Shown here piece after piece: positions 10,957-22,047 of a stretch of 64,000 nt of DNA (the first letter of the stretch is position 1; the number at the start of each line of letters is the position of its first letter). A program made the position numbers and the translations under genes. The stretch covers positions 18,589,878-18,653,877 of the forward strand of contig NC_086368.1 of NCBI RefSeq assembly GCF_036324505.1. Reading direction: 5' to 3'. The DNA comes from Eleginops maclovinus (Eukaryota; Chordata; Actinopteri; Perciformes; Eleginopidae). The notes under the pieces are model-generated. The model was not told the origin of the DNA and did no database searches. It saw nothing but the letters and a program-made list of their open reading frames with translations.

Positions 10957-12230
10957 CATCATACTCTGTATGCAATCTCTGTCGGTGTCTCACTTGCTCT
11001 GTAGTCTATAGTATTTTAGATTAGAATAGAAAATAGTTTTTTCAGTGCAAAGAGACATAACAGGTGAGGCAGGACAAGACATAAAACAGAGCTTAGTACA
11101 TTAGGGGACATGACAGATAACAGCAACAGCAGAAAATTATTGATCAGAGGTTGGGGATTTTGATTTGGGGTGTTTGGGGAAACTGTAGGTGTGTTTGTTG
11201 TGCAATTGGAGTAGTGGTGTGAAGGGGAAAAAGGAGATAAAAAATTGATGGATAAATAGATAAAAGGGAGATAAAAAAGGGCAAGGGTCAAAGAGAGGAA
11301 AGAAGATAAATGTTACCATTAATAAAAGTAGTTTGGTATTGTCCAATGTATTAATGTATTCTTAGCATGTTTACTATTCTGAGTTTGTTTCTTTAATTTA
11401 CTTTTTTCTTCCAGATTTGAGTATGCTTTTTCCCCCTTTACTGTGTAGGGCTTGGGGATACCTTCCTTCCCCTTCTCCGACATTGTCCCTTTGTTTAAGA
11501 AAGTATCGTAGAAATAATAGATTAGAGAGAGGGAGGAAATAAGTAGATAAATAATTAAGAAAGAAAAATGAACTATTATTCGAAATTAATTAGAATTTAG
11601 TTTTTTAAAAGCAGAGAAAAAATGTATCGTGATTACACATGTTGAAGTACACAATGCAGTACACAGTGAAGTGGACAATTGTCAGATTAATGGTAAGTGG
11701 GTGAATATGAAAGTAATATTAAATATAATTTAACTGATTTGCCTGCTGTAAAAAGAAACCCACACCAGAAAGTTGGCATATAAATAAAACAGCAAAAAAA
11801 TGACCAACTCATAACCAAAGTAAATAAATACAGGAAAAAAATTAATGAGAACAACAGAGAAATAAATGCATAGATACATATTTTGATGACATTTGTTAGT
11901 TAACTTTTTCCATGTGTTCTATAACGAGGTCTATTAGTTGCATTTCTGATTGCAAATTTTTCTTAGAATATAATATTGCTGTTGCAATAAAGTTTGCAAT
12001 CTTTAAAGTCTCAGTCTCTGAGTGTCTCGCAGTATGTCTTTTTGAAAAAACTCTTTGAACAAATGCTTCTTATAGTTTTGAAAAAAAATGTATTAGGTTC
12101 ATTTATTGTTGGGAAACAGCTTATTTACAAAGTAACTCCTGTGTGGACTGAATATACTGCAAGAGTGAAGAAAATAAACGTATTCCATGGTTTCCATCAT
12201 TTTCAAGTGGATTCACTTGTTGAATATTGA
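10957..12230. other. AT-rich stretch without a recognised gene
   Basis: I see only low-complexity AT-rich sequence and a purine-rich segment (about 11210-11310). There is no coding motif or terminal repeat. Confidence 0.5.
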
Positions 12231-13930
12231 TCATTGTGGTCTCATTAATGGCAAGATCAATGTCTGGAATGATACATTATTATTGGTTTGAAGTTCAGGT
12301 AATGGCCCTTCTTCATCAATACCATAATGGGTGTCAACATCGATAATGTCATTTATAACCGGATGGATTCCTACGCTGTTTATGACACCTGTATGCCATA
12401 GCTGTAGTGGTGTCTGCCCCCCTTTTGTGGAGAGGCCATGGTTGTTCCACTGGTTGATGAATTCTGTTACTGCCCTTTCAATTATTGGTAAATAGACATA
12501 ATGCAGACAAAAAAGATGAAGTTCATTCAATGAATCCAGTATACCCTGTTCCTCCATAAAGTGAAACTATTTGCAAAGTGTCTTGATACAACTCTATTGA
12601 GTTCTGCCCATAGTCTCTCAATTCTTTGGTTGTGTACTGAAACACCTGTAATAACGCTACGACTGTTCAACCCCCTTCTTTCCAACATAAAACAGGCAAC
12701 ATGTATATTTTCCATACCGTGATCACATCTGACCCTTAAAGGCAAACCAACGTTTTTTACTGCTTCTATAAATAATGACAAGACACTTGAAGCTCTGTTG
12801 TTAGTTAAGCACCGTAAGTATATAATAGTCCGGCTAAAGCCATCGACACAGCCATGAAAGACCATCCGCCACCTAACCAGCTTGTGGTTGCCGTCAAAAT
12901 GCCTGATGGGAGATATACACTAAATTAAAGAAAGTATGTACTTAAAATGTGCACATCTGAACAGTTTACAAGTCAACTTACCATAATTGGTTGGGGACCT
13001 CAACACTGTAGACCCTTCGTCGTATAGCATGACGAAGTCTAAATGACCGCCCAATAGGATCAACTTGATGCAGGCTCTGTCTGACACGCCGACGCTGAAC
13101 TCTTAGGCCACGTGATCGCAGGCTTCCAATTACATATGCTTCACCTGCATTTGGAGTGTTCTGCAGTATATTTGTCACAATGCTGTCCAGATCTTGATTT
13201 GACAATACTGCATATCTTAATGGCTCAAGTCCCAGAGTTTGCCTGTGTCTGTATAGGGTTTTTCGACTGATTCCAAAGCATGATGCAATTCCCTGCCATG
13301 TCATACCAATGGACACACAATGAGAAATCTGTTCAGCGGTTATGCTGTATTGGGGTCGACCTGGATAGCCAGTCAAGGTTGTTGGGGGTATTAGATTGTT
13401 TGTCACATCAGTGGATCTCCGTCTGGCCTCATGTTCATGCAGCAAGTTGCGAAAGCATCTATACAATGATCCTAGTAGGTCACTGACATCCCTATTATCA
13501 TGACCATACCTCAACACAGCAAGAAATGCGTCCAGCAGTGGCTCAGTCAGTAGGGGCTTGGACTGGGAATCGAAGGGTCGCCAGTTCAAGTCCCCGAACA
13601 GACTTGGAATATGGAAAGTGGACTGCTACTTGGAAAGGTCCCAGTTCACCTCCTAGGCCCTGCTGTGGCACCGGACACCTCCAATCCCCCCTCCCCATTG
13701 CTCCCCGGGCGCTGTACAATAGCTGCCCACTGCTCATAGTACTAGGATGGGTTAAATGCAGAGGACCAATTTCACTGTGTGTGCTCTGCTGTGTGCGTGT
13801 ATGTGACAATGAAGAAGGTTTCATCCTCCGATTCTATCTATCTATAAATGCAGATAGAGTTTGTGTGTGGTCATCGAGCACTCGAAAAAGCCTCTCCTGA
13901 TCCAAATTGTTGGATTCTTCACTTTGCACT
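12231..13930 (-). pseudogene. IS3EU-like DDE integrase/transposase, broken by a SINE and a frameshift
   Basis: Read on the minus strand. An N-terminal piece (about 13930-13846, NNLDQERLFRVLDDHTQTL) is separated by a SINE from the main exon, 13529-12982. That exon has an HTH region with GMTWQGIASCFGISRKTLYR and ends at a GTAAGT donor. The next exon starts at 12902 and completes [18 protein letters not shown], giving the first catalytic Asp; [16 protein letters not shown] (second Asp) and HNQRIERLW (catalytic Glu) follow. Near 12545 the frame shifts before [12 protein letters not shown] and continues to 12231. This is the eukaryotic transposase family resembling bacterial IS3 integrases (IS3EU). 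The spliceosomal intron rules out bacterial contamination. It is probably the transposase of the ~12 kb element around it, now inactive. Confidence 0.7.
13530..13845 (+). mobile_element. tRNA-derived SINE
   Basis: The head has an A-box-like GGCTCAGTCAGTAGGGGC and a B-box-like GCCAGTTCAAGTCCC. The tail ends ...GGGTTAAATGCAGAGGACC...TCTATCTATCTAT. The 6-bp duplication aaatgc flanks it at 13524-13529 and 13846-13851. It interrupts the integrase gene. Confidence 0.85.
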
Positions 13931-14159
13931 ACTGAAACAACTTAACACATCCTCTTCATTACCTCTCACTGCAAAAAATAAAGTTTGGACTTGGAAAATA
14001 ATGAGGATCAGATGAACATTCATTGTTGTTGAAGTTGACTTCCTTGAAATTTAGCATATCATGCTTTTCCTAGTGTGGAGTCTTCCTGCTTCCTTTATTT
14101 GACAGGAAGGCCCTCCTTTTTAACTGAAATGCAATCCTAATTCCCTACTGAACTCAACA

Positions 14160-14845
14160 TTTCATATGTGTATGTGAGCGTTTCACATGAATGTGTGAGC
14201 GTTTCAGGTGTGTGTGTGAGAGCGTTTCATATGAATGTGTGAGAGCGTTTCAGGTGTGTGTGTGAGAGCGTTTCACATGTGTGTGTGAGAGCGTTTCACA
14301 TGTGTGTGTGAGAGCGTTTCACATGTGTGTGTGAGAGCGTTTCATATGTGTGTGTGAGTGTTTCACATGTGTGTGTGAGAGCGTTTCATATGTGTGTGAG
14401 AGCGTTTCACATGTGTGTGTGAGAGCGTTTCATATGTGTGTGTGAGAGCGTTTCACATGTGTGTGAGAGTGTTTCATATGTGTGTGTGAGAGCGTTTCAT
14501 GTGTGTGTGAGAGATTTTCACATGTGTGTGTGAGAGCGTTTCATATGTGTGTGTGAGAGCGTTTCACATGTGTGTGAGAGTGTTTCATATGTGTGTGTGA
14601 GAGATTTTCACATGTGTTTATGAGAGCTTTTGGTTTCAGTTGTGTGTGTGAGAGTGTTTCATATGTGTGTGTGAGAGTGTTTCACATGTGTTTATGAGAG
14701 CTTTTGGTTTCAGTTGTGTGTGTGAGAGTGTTTCACATGTGTGTGTGAGACCATTTCATATGTGTGTGTGAGAGATTTTCACATGTGTTTATGAGAGCGT
14801 TTGGTTTCAGTTGTGTGTGTGAGAGTGTTTCACATGTGTATGTGA
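14160..14845 (+). repeat. ~24-bp minisatellite
   Basis: More than 25 tandem copies of GTTTCACATGTGTGTGTGAGAGC, with CACATG/CATATG alternation and a longer variant containing TTTGGTTTCAGTTGTG. It is the right arm of the inverted ends of the large element. Confidence 0.93.
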
Positions 14846-15382
14846 ACGGTATTTCTGAATAATGTCCCTAGGGGCCCCTCATAGTTTCTAGGCTGCGTTC
14901 ATGGTCTGTACTAGTGTAGGAATTTGGCCATTGCACGTTCATGGTCTGTACTAGTGTAGAAATTTGGCCACGGGAGCCTGGGCCAATTGGGATTTGGTTC
15001 TGGGCCGCATCAATAGGCCTGCCCTATACCAAACAAATAAACTGATAAATTGTCTCCATTATGTATGCTACTGTTGCTTTTTAATTGCATAGTTTGCAGA
15101 AATTCTATGTAAGTTGTTGGAATGTGAAATGCTTGGGTGTCCTACACCTTAAATAAAGCAAAGTTATTTGTGCACTCATTTGTATAGCAATGTGTGTACG
15201 CATCTTGAGAAAAAGTGCAGTCAATTACTGTTCAAAGACATGGATTAAGCCTTAGTGTCTGTGGGGTTATCAGATGTAAAAATTCCCATTTGTGAAACTT
15301 GTGAATTGCATTCTGAATGTAGAAGATGTGATGGGAGAGACTTTTAAGAACTACAATTGGTCTGTGTTTTTTCTTTTCTCAG

Positions 15383-17773
15383 GTGTTGCTTCTGCAGAGG
15401 GAGGTAAAGCGGCTGGAGTCAACCCTGCAGGAGCATCAGCAAGCTGAGCAGGCTCAGATCAACCAGGCTAAAGAGTTGGCTGAAGTAAGTCTCACTGTAC
15501 AGATCCTTGAGGATTACATGAGAAGATTACACCTGCTTTAACTGCTATCCCCGAAACCAAACAATCACAACAGGATTTCATGTAAAGCAACACAGATTCA
15601 TCACAGTTAAATGTTCATATGCATGCATCCTTAATCTTCAGCAGTCTGTTATCACTGGCCGGAAGTCTTGTGAAACACAGTGTAAAATAAATAAATAAAT
15701 AAATGAATTTTGGAGTCGATACATGTCTGAATGTTTATCTTGTTGTGGTTCCAATCCCAGGCAACTACATTAAATCTGAGCAAAGAGTTCAGCAGAGATT
15801 TACGAGATGAGCTCTGCGCCCAGTCGAGATGCCTTTTGGAGGAGTCAGAAGTGAGTGATACAAAATATTATTATAACTCATTAACCGATTGTTTTTTACA
15901 AGAGATAAGGAGGAGAAAATAGAATTGGTTTCCTATATATAATTTCAAAACCTTTTCTTATCCTTTCAGATACTTTCCCTCAAACAGCAGCTGGAAACGT
16001 CTCAAAATGAACTGGATAACCTTATTGCTGCCGTCTGCACCAAAGAAAACAATCTTCAGAAGCAAAAGTAAGGAACTCTAATGCCTCACACCATCCGGCA
16101 GCTGGATAGATACGGTAGATACATACTGTACTGAATGTGCATGCAAACTCTCAATGTTGCAGAAACAAATAGATAAGTGAAGCTTTCTGTGTTTGTTTGA
16201 AGGCTGGGTGAGCAAAAAGAGACGATACACCGCACTTTGAAAACACTGACTGTCAGGTGAAAGATGATAAAGAACTACAGACACAAAAACAGCAGCTGCA
16301 CAACAAGGAAAACACACTGCTTAAGGTAATTTCTTCCATATTTGAATTTAGCGGAAATTGGTAATTAATCAGGTCAACTGCTGGGTTATGTATCACACCT
16401 TCCATTCATCATGTGACTGTTGGCAGGTACTAAAAGATGAAAATGAATCTTGCTACCCATGTGACAAGTTAACAGAGAACAAAGCTCTTTAAACACTTTG
16501 TTTCCTCTGTATGTGAGTTGCATCCGGTACAACATGTACTGTAACTATTCATTTTACTGCTAATGTCTTTACTTTGGATAGCAGGAGTCTCTAGATATTC
16601 AAGACACAGTGAAGACTCTGTTGGACAGGCGAGAGGAGTGCGAGAACCTCAAGAAGGAGATCTGTGAAACCCTGAAACGCCTTGACAAAGAGCGGAGGTA
16701 ACAGCCCAAAGATGTTGCCTTCAGAGAAATATAAACCTGGCAGAAACTACAAAAAAGCAATCTTTATCTCCATATGTCTTTTTTTTATGACAACATATAA
16801 CAATGTCACTTCATAGTACAATATGTATATTGAATAATGTTAATAATATATGTTTATATACACATTTAAATCAATTAAATATTATATTAATAAATCTGTT
16901 TTTTTGGTCAATTTTCTTACAGTAAAAAACATGAAATGAAGGAAAAGCACAAGGTGAAATTGTTTCAAGCCAAACAGACACGTGATCATGAAACCATGTG
17001 GCGTGACGAGAAGATAAAAAGTCTAGAGCGAGAGCTGTCTTTGTGTTCCCATTCATTAACAAAGGTAAATCCCCCGCTTTGTCCTACTGAGAATAACGGA
17101 AAACAGGATGTTTGAGGTGAGGCAGCCACATTTAGGTCAGTGATTTTGAAGCTGCGTGTGAATGTCTCTTTAAGTCGTCAATCCCAGAATCTAAATTTAT
17201 TCAAACCTTTGTTGATATTAGAATGTTTGCTCTGGAAAAAGGATTAGGTACAGCATGTTTTGCTGACTCAGTGACAGCATTGACAAAAACAGCCTGTCAT
17301 AAATATGTTAATTATTTATCATGTGATGAAGGTCCATAGGAGAGAGCTAAATTCCCCTCCTCTATAAACTGAGTTTTTTATTTTTTTTATCTGTGATTGA
17401 TTAAGGGAAATCGTTTTTGCTTTCCAGGAGAAGGAGCTCATCACACGTATTACTGCGGAAAATGACAAATTGCTCATGGAGAGGAGAAGGATACTACAAC
17501 AGCTAAACGAGGAGGAGCACAAAAAGAAAGACAGTAATTTAACAGCTTCTTTGTCCAAATGCAGGTACTGACCTTACACAGTCAACAATCCACACACTCA
17601 GTTCATAGGATTACTTTACATTTAGCTAATGAAGACATTTGTTTGTTGATCTAAGGGTGGATGTTTTAGAGATGGAAAACAAGAGACTAGGAAACAAGAT
17701 ACTCCACATGTCCAGTCAGCTAGCTGTCCTGGAACGCAGCCTGCAAAACATGCGGGCGCTCCACTTTGCTGAG
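15383..17773 (+). pseudogene. coiled-coil protein gene, middle exon block with two lesions
   Basis: Exons by GT-AG sites: 15383-15484, 15761-15850, 15970-16067, 16203-16325, 16427-16490, 16585-16697, 16923-17064, 17428-17564 and 17656-17773. Almost every exon is a heptad-rich helix (LKQQLETSQNELDNL, KKHEMKEKHKVKLFQ, LEMENKRLGNKILHM). Phases agree for most junctions: AA|G at 16067/16203, AG|T at 16697/16923 and AG|G at 17564/17656. Two lesions stand out. In exon 16203 the frame meets TGA at 16258, while the second half stays open one frame over (DDKELQTQKQQL). Exon 16427 runs into TAA at 16488 with no good donor. The gene is therefore either decayed or misassembled here. Its C-terminal exons lie beyond the glycosyltransferase duplications, at 41162-41526. 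Confidence 0.65.
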
Positions 17774-18529
17774 GTAACAGGCACTGTTTAGTCCCCTCCT
17801 TTTTTACACACAACTGTTTTGTTGTAATTTTGCCATTGTAAGGCTACTTATATCAACATTCTTACTCGGGCCACGCCCGTAAATTTGTAGCTATGCTAAT
17901 CAGAAGGGCTGTGTATTTGCAGACACAGACACTGAAGTCAGTAGGATTAATTCTCTGGGAACCATGGCTGTCTGTATCAAATATCCATTCAGTACTTTAG
18001 TTTATGAGAAATTTCAGTCTGTTCAGACAAAAGGTATAATTAATAAAATGTTAACACAAACATTGTGAAAACAGATGACAAAGAGCAGCCCAGTGCTTTA
18101 ATGAAAAGGAAAGACTGACACACAAATCACAAATTTACAGGGTAAAAAAGCCATTGAGAATTATTAAAAATGTGACAAAATGTAAGGCTCAATGAGTGTC
18201 AGATAAAATTAGGGGGATTTGGGATACAGTGGTATTTGGCAAACTGACATACACATAAATGTAAGCTAGATCAACAAGCTTGAGCAAACATGTAAAAAGT
18301 GTACTTATATACATGTATATACAAAGAAATGCAACAACATTTGATAGGTAGGTAGATACTTTATTGATCCCGAGAGAAATTCAAGGTAATATCCTGATTA
18401 AAGACAAGTGTGTGTATATATAAGAACTTGTCACTCAAATAAATATGCAAATAAATCCCCTGAGAGAACAAAATGAGCCAGGAAGCACAATAACTTTAGA
18501 GATTACATTGGTTATGATTTGTCAAGTTT

Positions 18530-20117
18530 TTATGGTGTGCGAAGTGTCTCATAATGTTTTGGTGCCCAAAGTAAACGGGTGACTTGTATGTCGCTCCTGT
18601 AACCGATGTTGGTATCCCAGCAGTACTCCGGAGAGAGCACCCTGCTGGGTTTGTGGAGCAACATGTACTTGTTCAGATGGCTCTCATCGTGCCACAGAGC
18701 CTCCACATTGTTCTGTTTGTCCTCCATGATGCCCTGATAGCAGGCCTCTGTCAACGCTTTCACACTCTTCCACGAGCCTCCGAAGACGGCAGCGTGGTAG
18801 TAGAAATCCCCAGTTTCCATGTACGCCTTGGAGTTTGGGTTGCGGTCGTAAGTGTACAAATGCTTTGGAAGGTGGTAGTAGTGGGCGTGGAGCAGAGCCA
18901 CTGAATCTCCAAGAGCCTCTGATCCAAATCTCCCGGTAAACACCTGATCCACATCAAAGCAGAAGACGTACGTGCAGTGGTGGCGAATATCGCTCTCTAT
19001 CACATCTGATATGCTTTTCATTCGCGTCATAGAGACGTCCTGCCACCTGGAGTTCTTCTTCACTTTGATAACCTTCAAGCTTCTCAGAGGAGACAACTTG
19101 ATGTCAGGCAACATCTCCGGCATGTCCGTAAACACGTAGTAGGTCACGGGTAAACCCACCATAAAGTGTTGCTCTGATGAGTTCAGGAATTTGTGAAGGT
19201 AAGCATCCAGGTATCTTGTGAGGAAAAGGAAACAAGTCACATTATCATTTTAGACTCTTTTGACTCTATTCCTGAGGAAACTCAGGTCCTTTGATGCGTG
19301 CAACAAGATGTCGCAGATCTTCTCCAATCAAACAAGTAAAAAGTAAACATTTTATGCTGCACTGTTTCTAAACCATAGTTAAACATTTAAGCACTAAATT
19401 AAGTTGGCAGAACAGGATGTATTCAGGTTTGAGTACAGTTTATCTTTCTAGTTATTACTGTATTCATGTGAAAACTCACCTGCCCACAGCAAAGACAGTT
19501 AGAGCCACAGATGAACCTTTTGACTTGTGCATATCGTCGTAAAGGCGGGGGTCAAACATCCCTTCCCAGATGATGGCAGCTTTCCAATATGTACACGTTT
19601 GCACGTCAGGTCTGGACCTAAAATATAAAACAAATGGGTGTTTTTTTAGACAGAATTCCCTTTTATAATACTCTTCTTTAACAACCTGAAGCTACTACAG
19701 TTAATTGTAAAATGCAGTAATGTGACTTAAACACTTCCTATGCATCTAAACACCTTCTTCTGAGCAATAATATTGGTTTGACTTCTCTTAAGTCTCAGGA
19801 TTATCTGTTCAGCCAAATTGTAAAAAGGTGTTCTGGTCTTACTGTAAATTGAGGCTGGCGTCCACACTGCTGTCCAGATTCAGCATCTTTGCACTTTCCA
19901 AAATGCATTTCTCCATTGGTATGAAGTCCATTACAAGTCTAAAACAAAAACGTTCTGAGTTCTTCATTAAGTAATAATGTTAGCATTCAGGCTTATTACA
20001 GTAATTGTGTAATGTCTCCTCAATTTAAACACAGACTTACTTTACAAATGGAGATATTAAGTAGATTACACAGAGTGTGATTGGAACAAAGAACAAACAT
20101 TTCAAAACTCTCTTCAT
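18530..20117 (-). CDS. GT6-family alpha-1,3-glycosyltransferase, copy 1
   Basis: Four coding exons on the minus strand: 20117-20041, 19938-19843, 19617-19480 and 19214-18530 (331 aa, close to the 350 aa usual for ABO/GGTA1 enzymes). It is a type II Golgi protein: MKRVLKCLFF plus a hydrophobic anchor (residues about 7-23), a short stem, then the GT6 catalytic domain. Signature motifs are HFMVGLPVTYYVFTD, the metal/UDP-binding DVD in FCFDVDQVF, HAAVFGGSW in the donor pocket, WHDESHLNKY, and LSPEYCWD near the end. The HAA triplet matches galactose-transferring members (GGTA1 type), not GalNAc transferases, so transfer of Gal in alpha-1,3 linkage is inferred. The frame is intact. The large last exon (685 nt) is typical of the family. 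Confidence 0.88.
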
Positions 20118-20509
20118 CCTCTGAAGATTTCTGCAAAAAACGAGCCAAAGATGTCACATTACCCAGATTAAACAGAAAACACTGATTATTAAAATGCAGA
20201 ACTTTGTGGCACAGTAGCCTAAATCATAAAGTAGTCAGGGTTTAACAGTTCACAAACATTTTGGTTATGTACTTACCTTAGGTTTTAGGTCACTTCAGGT
20301 TTTTTATTATTATTAACCGAGAATATTCTCTCAAATAAATACAAAATATAATAAAATAAACATGTAGTTGCAGCATTTCGAAAACGAACTGTACTACTTG
20401 AACTGTATACTGTACTCTTCACATAAGCAGCTTGATATTAGGACTTGCCTGTCAGCTAGTACATTCATTGTATTTTCATTGTTTTTTTCAGAAAAATTAA
20501 ATTGCTTGC

Positions 20510-20690
20510 AGAAAGAGCAGATGCCAGTTCACCTCCTGAGTTACTGCCGAGGTTCCCTTGAGCAAGCCACCAACCCCGAAACTGCTCGCTGGCGCCGGGT
20601 ACCTGGCAGACTCCCTGCTCTGCCACCTCTCCTGTGTGGTTGTGTTTGTGCATGTATATGCATATGTATATGTGTATGTTATGACATATT
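20510..20690 (+). mobile_element. truncated tRNA-derived SINE (unit 1)
   Basis: This matches the body of the SINE at 37725-38077 (GAGCAAGCCACCAACCC and CTCTGCCACCTCTCCTGTG). It lacks the tRNA-like head and the 3' end. Confidence 0.65.
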
Positions 20691-22047
20691 CTATAAAATA
20701 TGTTATTTGGTTACGCCTCCCTTTGAAGGCAACTGAAGATCTGATTAAATTGACTTGACTAATCTGAAGATCTGAATGGCCTGATTAATCATCTGAAAGT
20801 CGGATTAAATCAACAGTGGTTAAGAGACATGGACACAACTATGTGCCACCAATAACAAAGAGAACACTACACACCCAAAGGTAAATACACAGCTATGCGC
20901 CACCAACGGATAAGAGAACATTACACCTCCAAGCAGGAGAGTAGAAAAAGTGTTTGAAAACAGAGAACGAGAATTCTTTCTATGAACTGTAGACAGATAG
21001 CCACTCGAAAGTGGACTGTGGACCAGTGAGTTGGAGAAGACCTCGGCTGAGTATCTTTTGTGGGCCTATCACATCATTTTATTAATAAACGCTGTTAAAC
21101 TTGACGAGAAGCTCCTAGGATTCTTTTTCTCACCTCCTTCTTCAAGATTTAGAACCTTACGGTATTTCAGGTTTTGCTACTTTGTACTTCTACTCCACTA
21201 TAATTCAAAAGGTGTACTTTCACTACCCGGGGGCTGCAGAATGTCTGTGAGCCAGCAGCCCCGCCCCTAGCACACACACGAGAGAGAGGTCTCTCTTGTG
21301 AAGAGAGCGGAAATAATGTTATTCCAAGTTAGAAACGTCCACCTGTCTTTGTCCGTCATCCTTGTATGTAATCGCGAAACCAAAATGTACCCAAACCGGA
21401 GACTTAAATGATGCTGGAGGATTTTCAATCTCAACTTGAACTGCGGTATACCATATCGACTGTTCCGCAAACAACTGACCAAATATATATGTATGTATAT
21501 ATATATATGACTCATATATATGAGAGCTGGTCAGGGATACCTTCAGGGGTGCGTCCAATGAAATGACTTGGTTGCTTTATGACGTTGAACCCAATGTGAG
21601 CAAATTATACTGAACGCAGCAAAGGAACGCAGCACCTGGTATTCATTCCAAAAATGTTTCACATGGTCAGTTTTTTGACGTTAAACGTTATATTCGTTTG
21701 GAACCGAAGGGCACATACCGAATATTTTCGGTAGGAATACGTAAGCCGTTTCTCCCCTATAAAGTAGTATTATTTGATCCCTAACCCCCATTCCCCCTTT
21801 CTCTTCCCTATTTGTAAAGCGACCTTGGGTACCATGAAAGGCGCTATATAAGTTTAAGTTTATTATTATTATTATAATTATTATTAATTTAGTTTGTTTT
21901 TTATATTAAAAATATCACATACCCCATTGTTGAAAAACACCGTGGTCAAAGCTCAGTAGACGGTGAACTCCTGTGAAAAAAGGTGGCAGCAGCTGATGGT
22001 TCATGAATGAAACAGCAACTGAGAAAGAAGCGGAAGTGTTTTAATAA

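Larger units (their letters stand above)
2916..14883. mobile_element. large DNA element with minisatellite-bearing inverted ends; HECT-like and IS3EU-like genes inside
   Basis: Both ends carry the same roughly 43-bp sequence in inverted orientation: TATGAGGGGCCCCTAGGGAC on the left, continuing to TTCAGAAATACCGTTCAC at about 2957, and its complement at 14841-14883. Each end then runs into TCACACACACATGTGAAA-type minisatellite (short on the left, ~690 bp on the right). Inside, in order, are a ZMYM-like hAT transposase fragment, a HECT-domain gene on the plus strand, a Tc1-like MITE holding a gypsy element, an IS3EU-like integrase gene on the minus strand, and a SINE. The integrase is the best candidate for the element's own transposase. 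I found no clean target duplication at 2915/14884. Which of the genes belong to the element is an inference. Confidence 0.5.
2827..15021. mobile_element. hAT-type non-autonomous element, split by a large insertion
   Basis: The left end CAGGGCTATTCAAT and the right end CATCAATAGGCCTG form short inverted termini of hAT type. A perfect 8-bp target duplication ccctatac flanks them at 2819-2826 and 15022-15029. Only about 90 bp on the left and 138 bp on the right (containing a doubled ~50-bp motif with CATGGTCTGTACTAGTGTAG) belong to this element. The rest, 2916-14883, appears to be a later insertion with its own inverted ends. The whole nest sits in an intron of the coiled-coil gene. The TSD is seen directly; the hAT assignment follows from its length and the CAG...CTG termini. 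Confidence 0.7.

Noticed and set aside
12231..13589. Bacterial IS3 contamination
   Set aside because: The coding region has a spliceosomal intron (12903-12981), contains a fish-type SINE, and lies within eukaryotic repeats.
13536..13610. tRNA gene
   Set aside because: A and B boxes are present but it is the head of a SINE with its own tail and target duplication; no cloverleaf acceptor stem.
14160..14845. Regular ~24-bp repeats resembling a CRISPR array
   Set aside because: Units are directly tandem without unique spacers and sit in a eukaryotic intron; this is a minisatellite.
18584..18904. Open frame opposite the GT6 last exon (also at 24646-24966 and 50320-50640)
   Set aside because: Antisense shadow of a conserved exon; it persists only because the sense sequence is conserved.
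21267..21558. Tyr/Ile-rich open frames in the GT units
   Set aside because: Derived from a TATATA microsatellite and non-coding flank; no homologous frame survives in unit 2.
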